A model generated the notes under the pieces. It was not told where the DNA came from, searched no databases, and worked only from the letters and a program-made list of their open reading frames with translations. Source: Phytoseiulus persimilis (lineage: Eukaryota > Arthropoda > Arachnida > Mesostigmata > Phytoseiidae). Taken from it: a DNA stretch of 64,000 bases. The position numbers were made by a program, and so were the translations under genes. The stretch covers positions 16,182,001 through 16,246,000 of the forward strand of contig CM075101.1 of the NCBI GenBank assembly GCA_037576195.1. Reading direction: 5' to 3'. This document shows, in pieces, positions 10,233 to 22,700 of this stretch (the stretch's first letter is position 1; each line of letters opens with the position of its first letter).

Positions 10233-12967
10233 AGCACCGTTCTAAAATGGAACTCTGGGAAGGGCATAGAGTAACCTGCGATCCCCTAAGAAACCCTACC
10301 CCCCTTCATCGGCGCTTCAATGGACTCCTACACATGTGATCTGGTCGACTGGGCCGCCCGCTCCGGACTCTCCCCCCTACGACCATTCTTGCTATCTGGA
10401 ATCTTTCATTTGCATCGGTGTTCACCCCCGCACCAGGTCTATCTTTCTGAAAGCATGTCCCTGCGTTCCAAGATTTTTCTGAGAAGTTTTGATCGTGCTT
10501 CAATAATAATGTTTCGGAGATACTTCGAGCCTGGATCTTGAGGATCATACTTCTGGAAATATTCCGGGGAAATCGTTCGCGGAAGGCGTTTTGATGACTT
10601 TTGGGAAAGTTCAAAGATACTGACACAAAGCCGGGAAACATCGAGCAGTGAGATGCCAGAATCCTGCATACGGCAAAAGTTGCCTCTTGTCTTCCAAATT
10701 TTGGGGCGAAAGCGTTGGAGTTGTCGGTGAATAACCGAAGGTGACCAAGATCAGCACGTATCTTCGGTAAACGAGCGACATCAAGGAATCACTCTAGCAG
10801 GCAAGAGTGCGCCTCTCCGACTCGATCTTAGAATACCCACAAGCTCGGACTTAAATCAACATTTGTGAGCATCATAGGTTGTCGCGCTTCAGGCTCCATG
10901 ATAGCCCATCCCGCGAGGAGCTCAGACGATTTGGGAGAGATATTCATAAGGCGAAGACTCGCATAGACAGCTTTTGCGCCCTTTATCTTGAACAAGGGTA
11001 TGGGATACACCTGCTGAAAGATTACGAATCAGGGCTCAACGACGCCTCTGACTTGGGTTGCACGGAAATGGCGGGGTGCGTTTCTCAGGACAGATGCTTC
11101 GTCTCCTTACTATCTCTCAGCTGTCTTCCTCTCGGTGCAATACGGACTCGCAAGTTTACCGGAGCAAGCGATCAAGGAGCCAAAACTTCTCCAAGCGAAA
11201 GATGCGGTGGATGGAAGATGTGGTGAGACAGTCGGTCCCCTTGGCCTGTTACCATCCTTGTTGCGAAAACTGACGGAAAACTGGAATCTTCGCTCGTCCG
11301 GAGGAAGATTACAGGAGGAATAACTCCTCTTTGAGAGAGTCGACTATCCCCGCGTTTCCGACGTAGGAGTATCGCTGGTGAGGCCACAGCTCGAACCAAC
11401 GATCACCGAGTTGATAATGTCTTTCTCGAAACCCGGCTATAACACCCCATACGCATGGATTGAAAACCGAGCCAGACTCATCATGTTAAAAATTTGATAG
11501 GGTTCCGTCGGGATCGACGAAATATTCTCGTCGATGTGCTGATATTCAATCTTCTCGGAGTGGCTTCGTATGTCGTTAGCGACTCTGCGCTGCCTCACGA
11601 AATCCCGACCGCCCCTCGAGGCATCCCTGAGGCCCCCTCTCATCCGGGTCGAGAAATGTGCTGCTCAAATGCCGCGGAGGCATGCCCTTGCTTTTGTTAA
11701 AGGCCTCTCGAGATCAACATCAGTATGTATAGATGAGGTCCTGAAACGCGGCGCCGCCCAGCTCATCTTGAGACGCTTAACAACTGCGGGTGCCGGAGAA
11801 TCCTTCTACGGTATTTGGTGATCCATTAGGGATTGGCGAAGCTTCCCATGGGCGTATTGAGCCCTCGTTGCGTATTTTCGAGGATTCTAGCACGGACGTC
11901 AAGTTTCCTATTCATCTGAGTTCCAGACCAATACTCGAGAGCCAAAGGAGCAATCATTGAGGAAGCAAAACTCAAGGCTCAAAACACTGAGAATTTGGGT
12001 GGCGCAGGGAGCCCAAAGCACGAGTGCGAGACTAACTGGACTCCACGGTGAAACAGAACATGGCAAGCCCGAAGAATCGGGTGAACGGGAGAAGTGTCAC
12101 ATACGCCAGAAACTAAGGTTCTCCTCACTAACAGGTTGAGTCTCTCACGATGACATTGCTAATTTAAGTAATCCGATTGCGGAGGAAGATGCACATATCT
12201 CGCATCGAAGTCGCATTCCACTCATTGAGGGCTCCTTTCATGGCTCATGGTCCTTGAGGAAAAATTCGGAGAATACTTGAAGAGATGAATCGGATACAGT
12301 CCTATTGAGCACTACCTCGTACTAGTCGCTGTCATCTTTTATGCAAAATGAGAGATTCTTGACTGCTACTGCGTGTGTATGTTGTCTGCATCTGCTGGTC
12401 TGACACCTCCTAGGAAGAGATCATACTGCGCGACGTAGTTCCGATGGGTGTTAAGTCCGCGCGACTCTCCGCGGGAGCCGCCAATCAAACCGACGAAGAA
12501 CGATCCGTGTTGGCATTCTTTAAACTCGTCAGTACCCCACAGAGCTCCTTCGGCAATACGCACCCAATGGGAATCCGATTGCTATGGTTGAGAGAACCCT
12601 TCCGGAACTCCGAAGAAGGGTCGTGAGAGTAAACCACGACAACCCACCTAGAATGCTCGGTTTTCGAGGCCTCGAGGCCTTTGCTTCGTGGTCAGTGGTT
12701 TCCGAGGTGTTGTGTCTCGCACGAGGGACCGCAGCGTAACTCTTCGCGTGCCCGCCTTTGGTGAACAGCGTCCCAAGCTAGCCACTTCGGAGAGAAACTC
12801 ATCACGGTACTTCACGAAGCGTTCGATGGGCGGTCGAGCGGTTCACGAGAAACCGAAGCATGATATCGTGCATAATCGGTCAGATCATAAAACGATCATA
12901 TCAGCCTGTTTATCGCTGATCCTCGTTCTCGACGCGTTCTATCCGTACCTTCTCAGAGATTCCTCGG
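10233..12967. other. Intergenic stretch, nothing recognised
   Basis: ORFs here are at most about 115 codons and equally common on both strands. No splice-linked coding series, domain or RNA gene was seen. Confidence 0.4.
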
Positions 12968-13119
12968 ATTCGAAGAAATTTCCAATGGTGGAAAGTTCGT
13001 GAATTGACCCGGACGACACGGCTGTACAGTCGCCTTGTCGATTCGAAGAAATTTCCAATGGTGGAAAGTTCGTGAATTGACCCGGACGACACGGCTGTAC
13101 AGTCGCCTTGTCGATTCGA
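12968..13119. repeat. Perfect 73-bp tandem duplication (two copies)
   Basis: Copy one spans 12968-13040 and copy two 13041-13113. They are identical, and the first six bases of a third unit follow. Each unit begins ATTCGAAGAAATTTCC and ends GTCGCCTTGTCG. Because 73 is not a multiple of three, an ORF crossing it changes frame in each copy. Perfect identity suggests a recent duplication, or gene conversion between the copies. Confidence 0.95.
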
Positions 13120-16100
13120 CGAATTTTATCCTCCGCCAATCAAGCTCGTTCAGCTTAACGAGGAAGATCTGGATTTTCGGGTGGAAGCAGTGGCATCGGC
13201 CCCGGCAACTGAATCTTTCCGTAAATCGGATGATTCCGTCGTTCAGTTTTTTTCGAATGCGTGATCCCTGAGTAGCAATAAATCTGCGGTTTTTAGGCTG
13301 ATACGAACGCTCGTCCTCTCTTGAGTGATTCTCGTTACCTCCCGGAGCCCGTGAGTGCGATCTTCCTCCGCATCACCGGTCGGATCTCGAGCACACTACT
13401 TCAAACTTGCACGGTTACTTGCAAGGAAGGACAGAAAGGGAAAAAATCTCTCGATCAAGGAAAATGGTTTTCGAAACCGATGATTTTTCACTCTGGGGGC
13501 GATCATTCCACTGGTCCTTTGTCACGGAAGGTGACTCTTGTCTTGGCGCTGCTAAACGTCTCATTATTCTCCTTCACCGAGTTTCTCAGGGAACCTCGGT
13601 CTTTGAGGTTTTCGAGCTCTGCCAGACGACACAGCGGCTCGACTGATACTCGAAAATCTTCCCCTACCGGAGGACGAATCACCCCCACAGACCGTTTCAC
13701 GGGGGCTTTCGAAAGCGGGAGACACTACTCAGTCGGCCACACCTCAATCTTGTTTTGCAACGCTCAAGGCGTGGAGCGGCGATAATCTTTGGATGTTTTA
13801 GCCTCTCGAGGTCGCAGCCCGTGGCTCCCGTTTTTCGGTGGTCGGTGAAAACGTCGCTCAGTTGCATAAATCTGGGAATGTTACCGTGATTTGGCCAGCT
13901 GCTTAGATTGGAATGATAAAGGGAGCCTGGGAGGTCTCTGCCGCCCAGGTTATTCCAATCCAGAGCTTGAGACCAGAGTGGGAAAAACAGAACTCACTTG
14001 AGTTCGCATTCGTATAGCGACAACACACGTTGAAGATTGCCCCGTCCCTTTGCGCTGAACTCGGCCAGCCCAATTTTCAAGAGAAAAGTTACATTTAATG
14101 ATTGATATTTTGAGGAAATCGTTCAAATCTCCGCACGAGCTCTCGGAAGCTGTAGAATAACTGTAGTGGGGCGCATTGTAGTGCAGGAATCAAACCCGCT
14201 GCAAAAATACTCGACTGTGAATGTTTTCGTCCGAAGACACCTAAAAACGAAGTAATGCGATCGCTTCTCCGAAGGGTGTCTTCGAGAAACGTCCGAGAAT
14301 TTCAGGGGGAAATTTTCGCCGGCGCTGTTCATGGGACGGTGAAAGTGGCGAGAATCAAGTTTCCGATTTCGATTCGCGATTGGAATGAGTGGGTCAAGTT
14401 ACAAGAGTGAAATCATATGACATGTCTCGATAACTTGAAAAGTCAACAAGGCGGTGTGCTATGAAACCAACCGCTCCGAGGGGGAAAATTGATCAACTTA
14501 TAAACTCGGCTATTCTCTGCCACTTCTCTCGAGAGCAACTTATCTTTGAAGAGCTCCATTACTCTGAGGCCAAAACGGGGTGAGCCTCAGAGGATCGACG
14601 AAAAGTTGGCTGCTGGTCCTGGGATGAGTGAGTAGTTTCTTAGTATGTTATTGATTCGGAGACGAGATTCATTTCCAGATCATCGACAATTCCGGATAAG
14701 CTCGCCTGGGCATCCGAGAGCTGACTGACTTCCGAGCTTCACTGCCTATCTGTATTTCTCTGCGTGTTCTTTTGCGATTGGAGTTCAGCGTGCCGAGCTC
14801 TCACTAACACCCAAGAGCTCAGAACAAACGTTCGGCTCCCCCCTCATAAATCAGTGATCCCCAGGTAGAAATTACGGGATGAGAGGTGAGGGACATGACA
14901 CTAGACGATAGATAATCGACCAGATCCCTCTCCGTATGTGACCAATTTCGAGATTGTGTAGCCACGGATCTATAAAGATCCACTACCCAAACTGTTTAGC
15001 AATGAGTCAGAACAGAAATTCACAAGATTATAATGGCGCGGGTGGCAGTCCCCGTCGGTTTTGCGGCTTTTGTTCCTGTCCTCGAAGCCTCTCCTCGAAC
15101 GTCCTTCTCATCTTGCTTGCTAGGAGCGCTGCCGATGTGAGCCTCCGCAGTGTGGCTTGGGAGTACAAATATCTCAGAAATCAAACACCCGCCCTTCATA
15201 ACTACCAGGCGCGGCTGAGATCGACACTTTTGTTGAACTTGTTTTTTCGAGCTGACTCTCGAGCGCACAGGGGATCCGTTGGCTCGGGCTGTCCTCCTCT
15301 CTCAAAGAGAGGTCTGTCAGTTTTAACTAATCCGAGAACTTCGTGGCGTGTATCGGTAACCCTTTCTTCGGAACCAACGATCGGAGCCACACCATTGCGC
15401 GATCAACGGAGCTGTCTTCCGTGAGCTCGTTGGCCTCGGTCGATTCCTGAAAATCTCACGATTCTCTAAGTCACTCGCCTGGGTATGAACGACCAGAGTT
15501 CAGATTCTCCAACTGTTCAACGTCTTTCGGAACAGGAGACAGCGCAATCATTAACGATCGGAATCTCTGATCGTCGTAAGGCACTCAAACTGAAGCAAAT
15601 AATCCATCCTGAGCGCACTCGAATTTAGAGGCGAGCAGAACCGAGGTTAACTTGCTCATGAAACGGAACGACATAGCTAACAGGTAACGACTACGAGGTG
15701 CGCTGAGGCCCACGCGTGTTCTGGTGAAGAACCATAGCACGGATCCCTTTAATTTCGCGAACTTGACGTATCGAACATCATAGCACGTGCTGGTGAAAGT
15801 CCGAACATGGACAAAGGAGACTGAGAAATGTTCCCACGGGAAGTGTTCTGGCCAAGCGGCGCGACTGACCAGAGCAGAGTTTATCTGCTGCTAGTTTCGT
15901 GTGCCGCAAATCGAGACGGCCCGAGAAGAGTGTCAGTCAACGTGGAAGCCGGGGGAAATCAGACCTCCAGACCAGTATTCCTCGGCCCTGTCCCTTCCCA
16001 GCATCCGACCCGCCGTCAATCCCTCGGCCGACCTCGGGGTACGATGCCGACCCCATTCAGCAACACTGCCCGATACATTGACTCTCTCAACCAAGATGAA

Positions 16101-18796
16101 TCTTTCGATCCTCATCGGACCGACTCAACGATTCCAGCTTTCTAGTTCTGCAGTCGTTCGGCTGACCCGCTCGACGAATCGAGCCACATGGGAGTCTGGT
16201 TCGGAGAAAAATCCCCGCGAGTACACCACTTCGACGCGATCAAATCGGTTGATGGTTTGGGTCAATGCTAAATCAATTCCGTCCATGGGAGCAGCCCCCG
16301 CTTGGAAGCAGGGATTGTGGATTGTGGAGTTGATCCGGAATCGTGGAGCATAGGTCACTGCATACTGATACCGAACTGTTCTTTTCAGTCTCATCCTAAA
16401 TTTCACTCGTGTGGTACCATAGCTCGAAGGACGCAGCCGTCGACTGAAGCTCGGCTGTCAGCGGAAAACGACGGAGCACTTTTCGGATCGATCCAAACGC
16501 ACACAATGTGTGTCGATTGAGCTATTCTCGGAAAAGAGAGTCGGATTCCCGTTCTGGTCACGTCTGTGACATCGAGTCCGATCATTCGAGGGTGAAGGTT
16601 TGGTGGTCAGTGCATATTCGAAACCTGAGTTCTACTATCTGGTTCCGGCGATCGGCTAGCAGGGATACCAGCAAGAGGCCAAATCGGTGGAGTTCGGCTG
16701 CGAATGCATGCGCAGACGTTCTCGGGCATTCTTGCCAGAGTTCCTCGAATCTTTCGTCTCGAGACAAAAGAACACATTCCAGCTCCAACGCAGTGAACAA
16801 TTGAGATTTGGTCGGATCCTCTCAATGACTGGATTTTGCTCGGAGCTGGATGAAGATCCAACTCATCAATTCGAGGAATGGTAAAAACGGAACCATTCGA
16901 ACAATCATGGGTTATTTTCCCTGTCCTGTCGACGGCTTCAGAGACCGATACGCGATGGGGAACTACGAGCAACGAAATTGTGAGAGGGAGGAAAAGAGCA
17001 AAACTTAGTCGCAGCTCAATCAACGACGGAGCCCCAGAGTTCATACTGAATTAGATCTGCAAAACTAGCCTGATAGTATCCCCCACCCGGAGTCGTGACG
17101 ACAGCTTCGAAACTCTGTTTTCCGGGTTTTTCTCGGTACCCTAGGCTGGAGTCGATCGCTGCTGGGCGGTATCGGCGCTACTTACCTTGGCGAAGCTAGG
17201 TAAGTAGGCGCCTGAGGCAAAGGAGGCAGAAGTTCAAGCTAGAGAGCAGCATTGCCAAAGTCGTGGGGAAGAGCGACGCAACGAAGCTGAAAAAACTGGT
17301 GCGAAAGGTCAGTGGCTGCCCGAAGGTTTCGTAGCTTCCGGACATGACAGAAATGAGAAAACGCATGAGTAAACGGGAATGATTGAACAGATTCGTGACG
17401 TGTTTCCACTCATATATTATATCTGTATTCATGTATCCATATCGTATGCAAATAAGTTTCCATTCACCAACCGTTGGACTAATGACACACCTACATAAAG
17501 ATACAATGTGCCGCTTTCACACATCGGCTCTCCAAAATTTTCGCACGCAGTGACGCAATTTCTATACAATGCTGCTCACGTGTGAGCTGAGCCTCCAAAC
17601 AGTTTGCAACGTACGTATCCATAGAAAATGATTATGCTTTGACAGACATGTGGTTCGCCCCGGGCTCTGCCTTCTTCTATCGGCGTGAGGAGAGAGCTAT
17701 TTCCAGGATAACCGAAATCAAGTTTCAACACTTCACAGATTGATGCTTCGTAGGTACAACGAATCGCGTTGACGAGAAGCGCTCCAGTCTCTTCGACCCT
17801 TCTCAGATATTTCCAGTTTTCGGTTCTCGAGAACGCTAATCATTGGTATATTCTCTCTTGACATTCCAGAGAAGCTCGCCGGTGATCGACAGAACCTTCC
17901 AGAACCTTCGGGTACTCGTCGGGTAATCTTCCACTCGCTAAGATCAAACGTTTTTCTTCAGGTACAGTATCCGTGGTTCTCCAAAGTACGGAGTTTTATC
18001 TCACCCACATCCGACACAAGCTCGATGTCTGACTTTGTTCCACGAGGGTCGAAACCAGGGCATCTCGGTGAAAATGGACTGAATGGGCGAGAATCACACA
18101 TCATTACAGAATCGTTAAGACACGCAGCAGCATAAATGCGTTCCAGAGATCCTATTCTCATATTTTCTAACTTGTCCCTTTAACCCGTGCATGGAGGGGG
18201 CTTCGAGGAGGGACGACGGAACAATTAATTCCCGCCTTATGATTTCTTGGCAAGGAATGCTCCGTCACATCTTGTTTCCGTTTGATGAAACACGACAGCC
18301 TGGGCGTTCGCGTCAGCGACCCACTCGGAGCTCGCTATATTTCTGAGCTGGAAGATGATCGCTTCCGATGCTTTACCCAGGAGGTTTCCTCCCAGTTTCC
18401 TCATAAAATACAGAGGACACGGCGTCTCGAGATGTGGACATCACATTCATCGACGATGGGAGGGAATCGTGCAGTTCGAGACATAGTGCTTGTGACGCTG
18501 AACGGGTACGCTGTCACAGTACAAAGGGGAAGCTTCGATACGAGGAGTTCCTAGTCTAAGCCTTGCAGGATGTACTTCTGTTTTACTCTCAGGATGTACG
18601 ACTGCAGGCGGCGGTGCAGTGAGGGATGCTCTTGCCATGTTTTGTGCTCTGAGCTCGAATGTGTAAGGAACTTGTGGTAGCTATACATTCAGACAGAATC
18701 CCCCAAGGGTGTTCACTTCTAATCAATCCCTTGGATTGGCTGGTGTGGCATAATTGTATTATCTCGTTTCTCGCGGACTTCAGAACCTTCCTCCGG
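13120..18796. other. Intergenic stretch, possibly including the 3' UTR of the FBXL16 gene
   Basis: No coding exon was recognised. ORFs up to 156 codons (14954-15424 +) have no motif and are within chance expectation. The right end should contain the 3' UTR of the - strand FBXL16-like gene, but no canonical AATAAA was found on the - strand close to its stop. Only a weak AATACA variant is seen near 18750. Confidence 0.4.
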
Positions 18797-21700
18797 TCAC
18801 TTGCAGACGAGACAGTGCAACATCTGCTGCTCAAGGTAGTCCACTAGCTGGCTGGTCGCCCCCGGAGTGTTGGTTAGTTCCAAGAGTTCGAGCTGCCGAA
18901 GCTGGTAGAGAGACGAGAGCCCGGCTGAAGTCAGTTGATGGCAGCCTACGAATATTGAAGAGTAATAATGTCAGGATAGATCAAGGACCACATTGGGCAA
19001 GCCAACGATACTTCTGGGAATTTTCGTTTCGTCTCGCATACCTGCTAGAGAAAGCTCGCGGAGTGCTTTCATGGTTGCGAGATGTGCCAATCCGAAATCG
19101 CTGATTTGAGAACACCATCGCAGATGGAGGGATTCGAGGCTTGCCATCGTTGACAGATATCCTAAGCCGATGTCCGTTACGTGGACGCAGCTGGGACGTT
19201 CAGAATAAACAACTTACAATCTGCAGAGATCAGAATCAAGAGACCGACAGACTGACAGAATCGACAGGGAGACAGGATCCGACTTTTCATGACATTGCCG
19301 CACGTCTCGGTCTGAGAGGAGCTCTAAATCCCGATACATCATCGTCTAGATTCCGTGATGGAGAATGACAGCCTGAATGCAACGAGAGCTTACCGATCCA
19401 ATGTGAGATGTTTCAGCACCCCCATATCGCAAGCAATGAACTCCAGAGATGCATCGGTAACGCGAGGACACCTGTCGCCAATGAAACTGCATTGAAAACC
19501 CTCTAAACCAGAAGTTCACCAGAGCCAATGCGGAGTATGTGTTACAAGGAGTACATCAGGTGCTTAGGCAGGATTGGAGAATCAGAGGGTTTTGGAGGAG
19601 CACTCGATCAAGTCGGGTTCATGACGTAACTTCCATATGGCCGAGAGAAGAGCGATACATGCATCGCTCCGAACTATTCACGTGAATCGTGTGGCGGAAA
19701 GTGGAAACGTTCATTTGGGGGGAACTATTCGTTTGAGAATTAGGGTTTGAAAATTTCCCTTCCGCGAATACGTCACAGGAGGGGGGAGTGAGAGATCTTA
19801 CCAAGAAAGATCTAAGACTTCAAGCTGGCGCAAATTTTCTGCCAGAAGCTCCACTCCGTCGTCGGTGATCTTGGTGCAGCCGGATAACGAAAGCTCTGTG
19901 AGCGCTGGCAAGGAATGCACAATGTTCAGGATGCCGTGGTTCGTTAATTCCCAACAGGATCGCAGTCGGAGGATCTCCAAGGTGTTGCCTTGGCGGGGTC
20001 CTGTAGCGGAAGAACATTAGAGCCTGGGGAGTTCATCGGACGCGTTCGCGTCACTCATCCGAAGTGGCTCGGTTCGCCTTTCGCTTCAGTCACAGGCAGC
20101 CCTCGAACAGATGCAAGAGCCGAGAGCGAGTTCGGGGACTCGCCGCGAGCCCGGTAAACTCAAGGTCAGAACGAGTGAACATCCGTTCCAGCGGAGCTTG
20201 CCGGCTGTGCGGCGATTGAGCACTCATCACTGGTAGCAATTAATGTCAGTTTCACTACGTTCGAGCTGTCATTCCAATGTTACGGACATGCTTCCGAGTG
20301 CTAGACTCACCCAAATACGCGATAGAAGCATCGGTCACATGATACGCCTGGAACAGATAAGTCTCACTATTATTACAGGGTTATCACACGCAGGAGGACG
20401 GGACGGGCACGATCTCGGTATTGGTCGGAAAATAACTCATGGAACACACCTGGAGGTTGAATTCTTTCAGCTGAGGAAGCAGCTGAGCTATCGCAGCGAT
20501 CGTGTCGTCGGCCACGTTGATGCAATCAGCCAGAGCCAAACTCTGGATTTTAGGCGTGAGTGAAGCCCACAAACCGGCGTCGGTTATCTCGTTACAGCCG
20601 AACAGCTCAAGCCTATGGAGAAGGACGAGCTCCGGATTATTGAGTCGTTAATTTGGGAAGGGGGCGGGGGATGCGGAGAGAGTTCGACGGAATGTACAAC
20701 AGGTTGTTACCAACTCACCATGTCAGTTTTGGACAGGCGGCGATGAGGGCTTCTAAAGCCCGATCAGAGACTGAACTACATCGGAGCGAGAGCTTCGTGA
20801 TGTGCTCAACTCTTGGACACGCGTGCATGAAGTCGAAGATGTCCTCTTCGTTCGTGTAGAATAGACACACGGCCGTGAAAGATCGCTTCTCCAGGGAATC
20901 ATAAAGCTGTCGCCGCACTGGTTAGATCGAGATTCATGAGTTTTTTGTTGGCTGTGACGGGTACAATTCTGCCACGAACCTCGCCGATGAAGTTCGCCAA
21001 AAAGTCGACGATTGTTTACCTTGAGTGCCGTCAGAAGATCCCCGAAGATCGCGATACTTTATAACTGCAACCATGTTTCTCCAGTAACGAGGATGGTATA
21101 AAATATCCCTCCATGTTTTGCACACCTGTGAGGACAGAAGTGTGTTCAAAGCTTCCTCGTTCGTGGACAGGTCATGGATGCGAATATTTCCTATGCCGTT
21201 TCCGTTCCGCCCCGAGGATGATCAAACAGCAACAGCCGATACGGAATAGGCGCTCCACAATCCAGGCCTGTGTCGGTACCAACATACTCAACGAAACTCA
21301 AAGGAACAGGAACGCTAGATATGGAAACGAATCGAGCACATCGCATCAGTTTAGAATCTCTCGGAAAGAGCGAGTCTCGGAACTCGAAGTTTCTTTTCGG
21401 TCCATGGAAGAATCACAACCGATTATATGTCTGACTGGTCATCACTGTCCATCCCAGAGAGGTAGATTCACAGGGTCCAACCTGCCGCTGTTTCCGAGAA
21501 TCGTTCCTGTTCCCGAGGAGCTATGCAACCAAGATTCTGCGCTCCATCCTGAGGTCCGAGCTCTCTGTTCTCTTCTTGGGCATTTTCAGCTGGAGCACTG
21601 ATTGACAGTTGAGAAAGAATCGGCCCACCAGTTATAAGCATCCCAACCCCGCCTAGGTGCTACCTGGGTGTCTGCTCACCTGCGCTAAGACACATCTGTC

Positions 21701-22618
21701 GGTGCCTCCGAAATATTGGAACAACTTTCGTAAGAACTCTGCATCTTCGAGGAGACCCTGTACGGTTTTGGGCCGCGTGAGCGCGTTCCACAGTTCTCGC
21801 GCGGCGCCCGGCCGACGTTTCCGGTAATCCACAGTGGACAGTGCACGGGAAGCTGTAAAACAAAATCGAGAGTGAGGAAACCCTCGAATCGACCCAAGGG
21901 AAGTTTGTGCGCGGGTCTCACTCGTCCTTGTGTATTCGACCGCTGATCTTTTCTGCAGAGGAAATATGTCCAGAGGGAGTGAGTTTTCAATCCACGTTAG
22001 ACAAGGGATCCGCGCTCTTGCCAGATTCGGAATTCAATACCCTACGCACGGAGGAATTTTCCCGTCGAGGTTGACTTGGTTCTGCGGTCGGCTCCGGATC
22101 GGAAGCAATACCGATCGGACGGAACCGCCGATTAAATTCTTCCAAGCTTCGAACGACTCCCACTGTTTCCTTTAGATCTCACACGTCGTGTCTGACGTCT
22201 GTGGGGAACGGCGGTGACATTTCCCGTCAGCAAAACCACATAATTGCTGGTTTCGACTTTGAATCCGAGTCCCGCGTTGGAACAACGTCCAGGATTCCGT
22301 CGAGAGCAGAGACTGTTTGCTAGAGTTGCGGAGTTCCCACAGCGAGCGATGGGGCGGAGCAGCGTTTTCTCCCGTAACTGGGAACGCGCTCTGTGTGAGC
22401 TGTTTCGTATGAGTATGTGTGTGTGTGTGTGTTTGCGACTTTCCGTCATGTTTCAGGGGATTCGAAACGAGCCTCATTTCCCAGCGAGAGCGAAGGACTC
22501 ATTTTCTGTCCCTCAATCACTCAAGAAATCTCACCGTGCGGACCGCCATGGGGGGCGGTTTGGGAAGGCATTCCATGTGATCCGGATTTGGAGTTTTCAC
22601 GCAGGCTCGAAGCAGCAT
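18797..22618 (-). CDS. FBXL16: F-box and leucine-rich repeat protein 16 orthologue
   Basis: There are ten coding exons on the - strand, in transcript order: 22618-22535, 21952-21680, 21125-21020, 20917-20719, 20612-20450, 20347-20311, 20000-19802, 19471-19394, 19190-19042 and 18945-18797. All introns are GT-AG and every phase matches. The total of 478 residues is close to my recollection of about 479 for vertebrate FBXL16. Residues about 95-137 form the F-box-like region ([20 protein letters not shown]). Residues about 190-470 are LRRs, with family signatures [44 protein letters not shown] and [23 protein letters not shown] proteins are substrate receptors of SCF (SKP1-CUL1-F-box) ubiquitin ligases. 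Vertebrate FBXL16 is unusual: it binds PP2A-B55 and has been reported to stabilise clients. The N-terminal 94 residues are divergent. Exon 1 is supported by a strong acceptor at 22701/22700, an in-frame upstream TAG and the GTGAGA donor. A second acceptor inside exon 2 (before 21852) could give another isoform. Confidence 0.93.
22416..22432. repeat. (TG)n microsatellite in FBXL16 first coding intron
   Basis: Eight uninterrupted TG units followed by T. It lies within the 582-bp intron between coding exons 1 and 2. Confidence 0.9.
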
Positions 22619-22700
22619 TGGAGGCCCCTGCTTTCGCTCGAACGGCTAGCCCGTTGAAGCAGCGGCTCAACTCAGCCGCGGCTCGTTTCGTGAAGCTAAC
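22619..22700 (-). other. FBXL16: 5' UTR part of FBXL16 exon carrying the start codon
   Basis: A strong acceptor (TCCTTTTCAG, 22710-22701) precedes 82 nt of leader before the ATG at 22618-22616. An in-frame TAG in this leader rules out a longer N terminus within the exon. The acceptor implies at least one upstream noncoding exon. Confidence 0.5.
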
